DNA of 64,000 nt from IMG/VR virus record IMGVR_UViG_3300030103_003629, positions 8,707 through 72,706 of that record; one strand, written 5' to 3'. Positions 62,160 to 64,000 of this stretch are shown here, in pieces; the first letter of the stretch is position 1; each line of letters begins with the position of its first letter. Under the pieces are notes generated by a model, which made no database searches, was not told the origin of the DNA, and saw only the letters and a list, made by a program, of their open reading frames with translations. This DNA comes from a virus. Both the position numbers and the translations under genes were made by a program.

Positions 62160-62193
62160 CATAAAAAAGTCTCCCCATTGCTGAAGAGACTTT
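62160..62193 (-). terminator. Rho-independent terminator after the lysis genes
   Basis: An 8-bp stem AAAGTCTC/GAGACTTT (62166-62173 with 62186-62193) has a 12-base loop and a T-rich tail on the minus strand. It separates the lysis unit from the pre-packaging unit. Confidence 0.87.
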
Positions 62194-62211
62194 ATAACAC
62201 ACATAATTACA

Positions 62212-62370
62212 CTATCTATTTTTTAGCGTAAAGTTTAATAATGTGATTAAATAAAACTCACGGGAGAGATCTATTTCAATTGCAAATATATCTAGAGATG
62301 AGATTCTAAGTTTTATAATAACTTTATCCCATTGTTTATTTCTTGCATTCCAACCATTTCTTATTTTCAT
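62212..62370 (-). CDS. Small hypothetical protein after the endolysin (52 aa)
   Basis: The frame MKIRNGWNARNKQWDKVIIK ... ITLLNFTLKNR starts two bases after the amidase stop and ends (TAG, 62212-62214) about 18 bases before the terminator. It is basic at the N-terminus with a hydrophobic C-terminal half (DIFAIEIDLSREFYLITLLN) that could associate with membrane. Position suggests a lysis accessory or superinfection protein. No family recognised; reality rests on tight spacing. Confidence 0.58.
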   Translation of the reverse strand: MKIRNGWNARNKQWDKVIIKLRISSLDIFAIEIDLSREFYLITLLNFTLKNR

Positions 62371-62372
62371 AA

Positions 62373-63251
62373 CTATAGACTTAATAACATATCAATTAAT
62401 TCTTGTTGAGGAGCCATATCAAACTTACCTTTTCTACAGTTTGTATGATTCCATAATCCTTTGGTTTCCGTACACATAGATACACTACATATATCAAAAG
62501 CTTCTGCGCCTTTTTCTTTTATTAAATCTACTAACCCTGCTGTAGGATCTATATTATCTCTATTAGCTATGTATAGAATTAAGTTTCTTAAAGATCTTAG
62601 TTGTTCATCAGAGTATTTATGCCACTCTTTAAAACCTCTGAACTTATCTTTTAGTGTAACTACTTGATTCTCATGTGGTATAGTACCCGCATATGTTCTT
62701 CCATTACGTATATATCCAAAGTTACAAACTTCTATACCTACAGAATGTCTATGCATTACTGAGTTGCCCGTACCTAAGTGCCATCCGTATCCTCCTTCAG
62801 GCATACACTGAACTATTTCTCCATCATATTTAGAATCATTGTTCTTAATATTCTGTCCACCAATAACAAATTCTGTAGCTACTCTACCTCTTCTATCATT
62901 ATTCCAGTGATCTACTGTGTTATAAGGATTATTCCATCCTGCAGTATGATGCAAGAATATCCAATGTTTACCTCTATCCCCTCCAAAGTATTCATCAGGA
63001 GATAAATAATGTTTGTTTATAACCAGGTTACCTTCTATAATCTTTCTTTCTTTTTGATCAGTATCTAGTATACCCATTGCATTCATAGTCTTAGGACCTA
63101 CTATACCATCTCCCCAAAGATTATTTTCTTTTTGAAACTTTATTACTGCTTCTTTTGTTTTGGGCCCAAAGATCCCATCAGCAGTGATACCTAGATACTC
63201 TTGTATATCTTCTACAAGAGATCCTTTACTTCCTTGTTTGATTAACATCAT
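62373..63251 (-). CDS. Endolysin: N-acetylmuramoyl-L-alanine amidase with peptidoglycan-binding domain (292 aa)
   Basis: Residues 3-60 form a PG_binding_1 domain (QGSKGSLVEDIQEYLGITAD, GIFGPKTKEAVIKFQ, GIVGPKTMNAMG). Residues about 95-285 form an Amidase_2/PGRP-type domain: WIFLHHTAG (H101, H102), GYGWHLGTGN (H158), HSVGIEVCNFGY and a terminal NHTNCRKGKFDMAP (H269, K276, D278), which together fit the zinc site. It cuts the bond between MurNAc and L-Ala in the host wall. Binding domain first, enzyme second, is less common than the reverse in phage lysins. There is no signal peptide, so it needs the holin-like protein encoded just upstream (four-base overlap). Confidence 0.88.
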   Translation of the reverse strand: MMLIKQGSKGSLVEDIQEYLGITADGIFGPKTKEAVIKFQKENNLWGDGIVGPKTMNAMGILDTDQKERKIIEGNLVINKHYLSPDEYFGGDRGKHWIFLHHTAGWNNPYNTVDHWNNDRRGRVATEFVIGGQNIKNNDSKYDGEIVQCMPEGGYGWHLGTGNSVMHRHSVGIEVCNFGYIRNGRTYAGTIPHENQVVTLKDKFRGFKEWHKYSDEQLRSLRNLILYIANRDNIDPTAGLVDLIKEKGAEAFDICSVSMCTETKGLWNHTNCRKGKFDMAPQQELIDMLLSL

Positions 63252-63475
63252 TTTTTTGTTTTACTAAATTTATCCATTGATGTAAGACCTAATGCACCAA
63301 ATGCAAATAAAGCTACAGCATCTACTAGATACTCAGCTGGTCTAATCTCTTCAGGACTAAACGTATTAGCTATTAAACACGCTACAAGAGCAAATATACA
63401 TATTAATCCGGATAATCTCTTAGATGAGTAATTTCCTGACTCATCACTTAATAATTGTTTAAAGAAAATTTTCAT
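63248..63475 (-). CDS. Holin-like membrane protein (75 aa)
   Basis: Two transmembrane helices at about 20-38 (RLSGLICIFALVACLIANTF) and 48-66 (YLVDAVALFAFGALGLTSMD), a charged N-terminus and a Lys-rich C-terminus give a class II holin layout. It is sandwiched between spanin and endolysin with four-base overlaps on both sides. It probably forms the inner-membrane lesions that free the amidase. Membrane topology is predicted by eye. Confidence 0.75.
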   Translation of the reverse strand: MKIFFKQLLSDESGNYSSKRLSGLICIFALVACLIANTFSPEEIRPAEYLVDAVALFAFGALGLTSMDKFSKTKK

Positions 63476-63942
63476 AATTTAGTTTTTAAGAATTTGCATA
63501 ATCTATATATGCCATATAAGATCAACAATATTAAAGATAGATATATTCCTTTATTTATAAGTTGTTTCCACTTAGGAGTTTTTTCATAATACTTTATAGG
63601 TATTTTTCTTTCTATAATCTTTTCTACTGTTACAGTATCACATTTACCACTGATATAAACAGAATCATGAATAGTATCATGATATATTTCAATTCTTAGT
63701 CTTTCCTTTTCTATAACTAAAGTATCCTTTCTAATTTCAGTCCAGAAATGTTGAGAGAATACTGTATCATGTTCTACCTTTTCTACAGTAAGTCTTACAG
63801 TATCTACTACTTCTACACTATCTATAGTTAATAAATATGGATGCTTTTCTACTAGTCTTGTAAATCTTGCTTTTGGACTACAAGAAATAAGTGTTAATAA
63901 AAGTAGTAAACTAAATATTATATGTTTACTTTTTACTTGCAT
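63472..63942 (-). CDS. Unimolecular spanin candidate (156 aa lipoprotein with C-terminal membrane helix)
   Basis: The N-terminus is a lipoprotein signal (HIIFSLLLLLTLISC, lipid-bearing C21), and the C-terminus has one membrane helix at about 134-150 (IYLSLILLILYGIYRLC) followed by a basic tail. The region between is a beta-type periplasmic domain with repeated DTV/DTI units (VVDTVRLTV, HDTVFS, KDTLVI, YHDTIHDSV, CDTVTV). Outer-membrane lipid anchor plus inner-membrane helix in one chain is the definition of a u-spanin, which fuses the two membranes in the last step of lysis. Neighbouring holin and amidase genes support this. Confidence 0.78.
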   Translation of the reverse strand: MQVKSKHIIFSLLLLLTLISCSPKARFTRLVEKHPYLLTIDSVEVVDTVRLTVEKVEHDTVFSQHFWTEIRKDTLVIEKERLRIEIYHDTIHDSVYISGKCDTVTVEKIIERKIPIKYYEKTPKWKQLINKGIYLSLILLILYGIYRLCKFLKTKL

Positions 63943-64000
63943 GTATAGCTTGAATAATTCTAAGTTCCATTTGACCCATTTCAGTTTTAAGTTCTGAAAT
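63926..64000 (-). CDS. C-terminal end of an unknown gene (24 residues visible)
   Basis: The frame enters from the right edge, reads ISELKTEMGQMELRIIQAIH ... KK and stops with TAA at 63926-63928. It overlaps the spanin start by 17 bases. The visible part is a short amphipathic helix. Too little is present to assign a function; a lysis-related membrane protein is possible. Confidence 0.55.
   Translation of the reverse strand: MSELKTEMGQMELRIIQAIHASKK

Noticed and set aside
1-64000. Stop-codon recoding (TAG or TGA read as amino acid), known in some crAss-like phages
   Set aside because: TAA, TAG and TGA all end well-placed genes here, and the long frames are intact under the standard code.
1-64000. 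tRNA genes, insertion sequences, integrase, attachment sites
   Set aside because: I saw no cloverleaf-like sequence, transposase or recombinase motif, or terminal inverted repeats; gaps are short and fully used by genes, promoters or terminators.

Overview
This window is one continuous block of genes from a tailed dsDNA phage of the crAss-like group (order Crassvirales), which infect Bacteroidota. The DNA is visibly AT-rich, and every gene I accept is on the minus strand, so genes are read from right to left. The assignment rests on a crAss-like gene order: large terminase, portal, scaffold-like protein, major capsid protein, connector/ring proteins, an IHF-like protein, a tail series of very large proteins, and then a giant virion RNA polymerase gene with a DFDVD catalytic loop. 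The lysis genes and a Bacteroides-type promoter (TTTG, 20 bases, TATATTTG) fit a Bacteroidota host. TAA, TAG and TGA all end genes, so the standard bacterial code is in use.

Layout in the direction of transcription. (1) 64.0-62.2 kb, lysis: the end of an unknown gene, a one-piece spanin, a holin-like protein, an amidase endolysin, a 52-residue protein and a terminator. (2) 62.1-58.2 kb, pre-packaging genes behind a host-type promoter: small conserved proteins, an IHF/HU-like protein, a cysteine-rich zinc-binding protein, a PD-(D/E)XK nuclease and several unknowns. (3) 58.2-49.1 kb, head: terminase, portal with a polyglutamine run, scaffold, capsid and its terminator, and a conserved structural protein. 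(4) 49.1-48.0 kb: five tiny, very basic proteins packed end to end, probably DNA-binding head components. (5) 48.0-38.1 kb, neck and fibres: connector and ring proteins, cysteine-rich fibre or spike candidates, a small zinc ribbon and a second IHF-like protein. (6) 38.1-12.2 kb: a large tail protein and five giant proteins, one with an L,D-transpeptidase-like and a lytic-transglycosylase-like domain, probably tail or ejected cargo. (7) 12.2 kb to the left edge: an open frame of at least 4,071 codons holding an HEXXH metallopeptidase-like site, the RNA polymerase catalytic loop and a nucleotidyltransferase-like motif.

How the parts fit: terminase, portal, scaffold and capsid build and fill the head. 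Ring proteins and the large tail protein form the neck and short tail. The giant proteins are probably carried in the particle and ejected, so the polymerase can start early transcription, while the wall-cutting domains open the peptidoglycan. Late in infection holin, amidase and spanin release progeny. Stops and starts commonly overlap (ATGA or TAATG), so translation is probably coupled. Hairpin terminators sit directly after the capsid gene and after a 532-residue structural gene and may set their expression level. Three intergenic regions share a 13-base AT-rich element that may be a phage-specific promoter. Calls rest on reading the sequence and on remembered family features; no database search was run.
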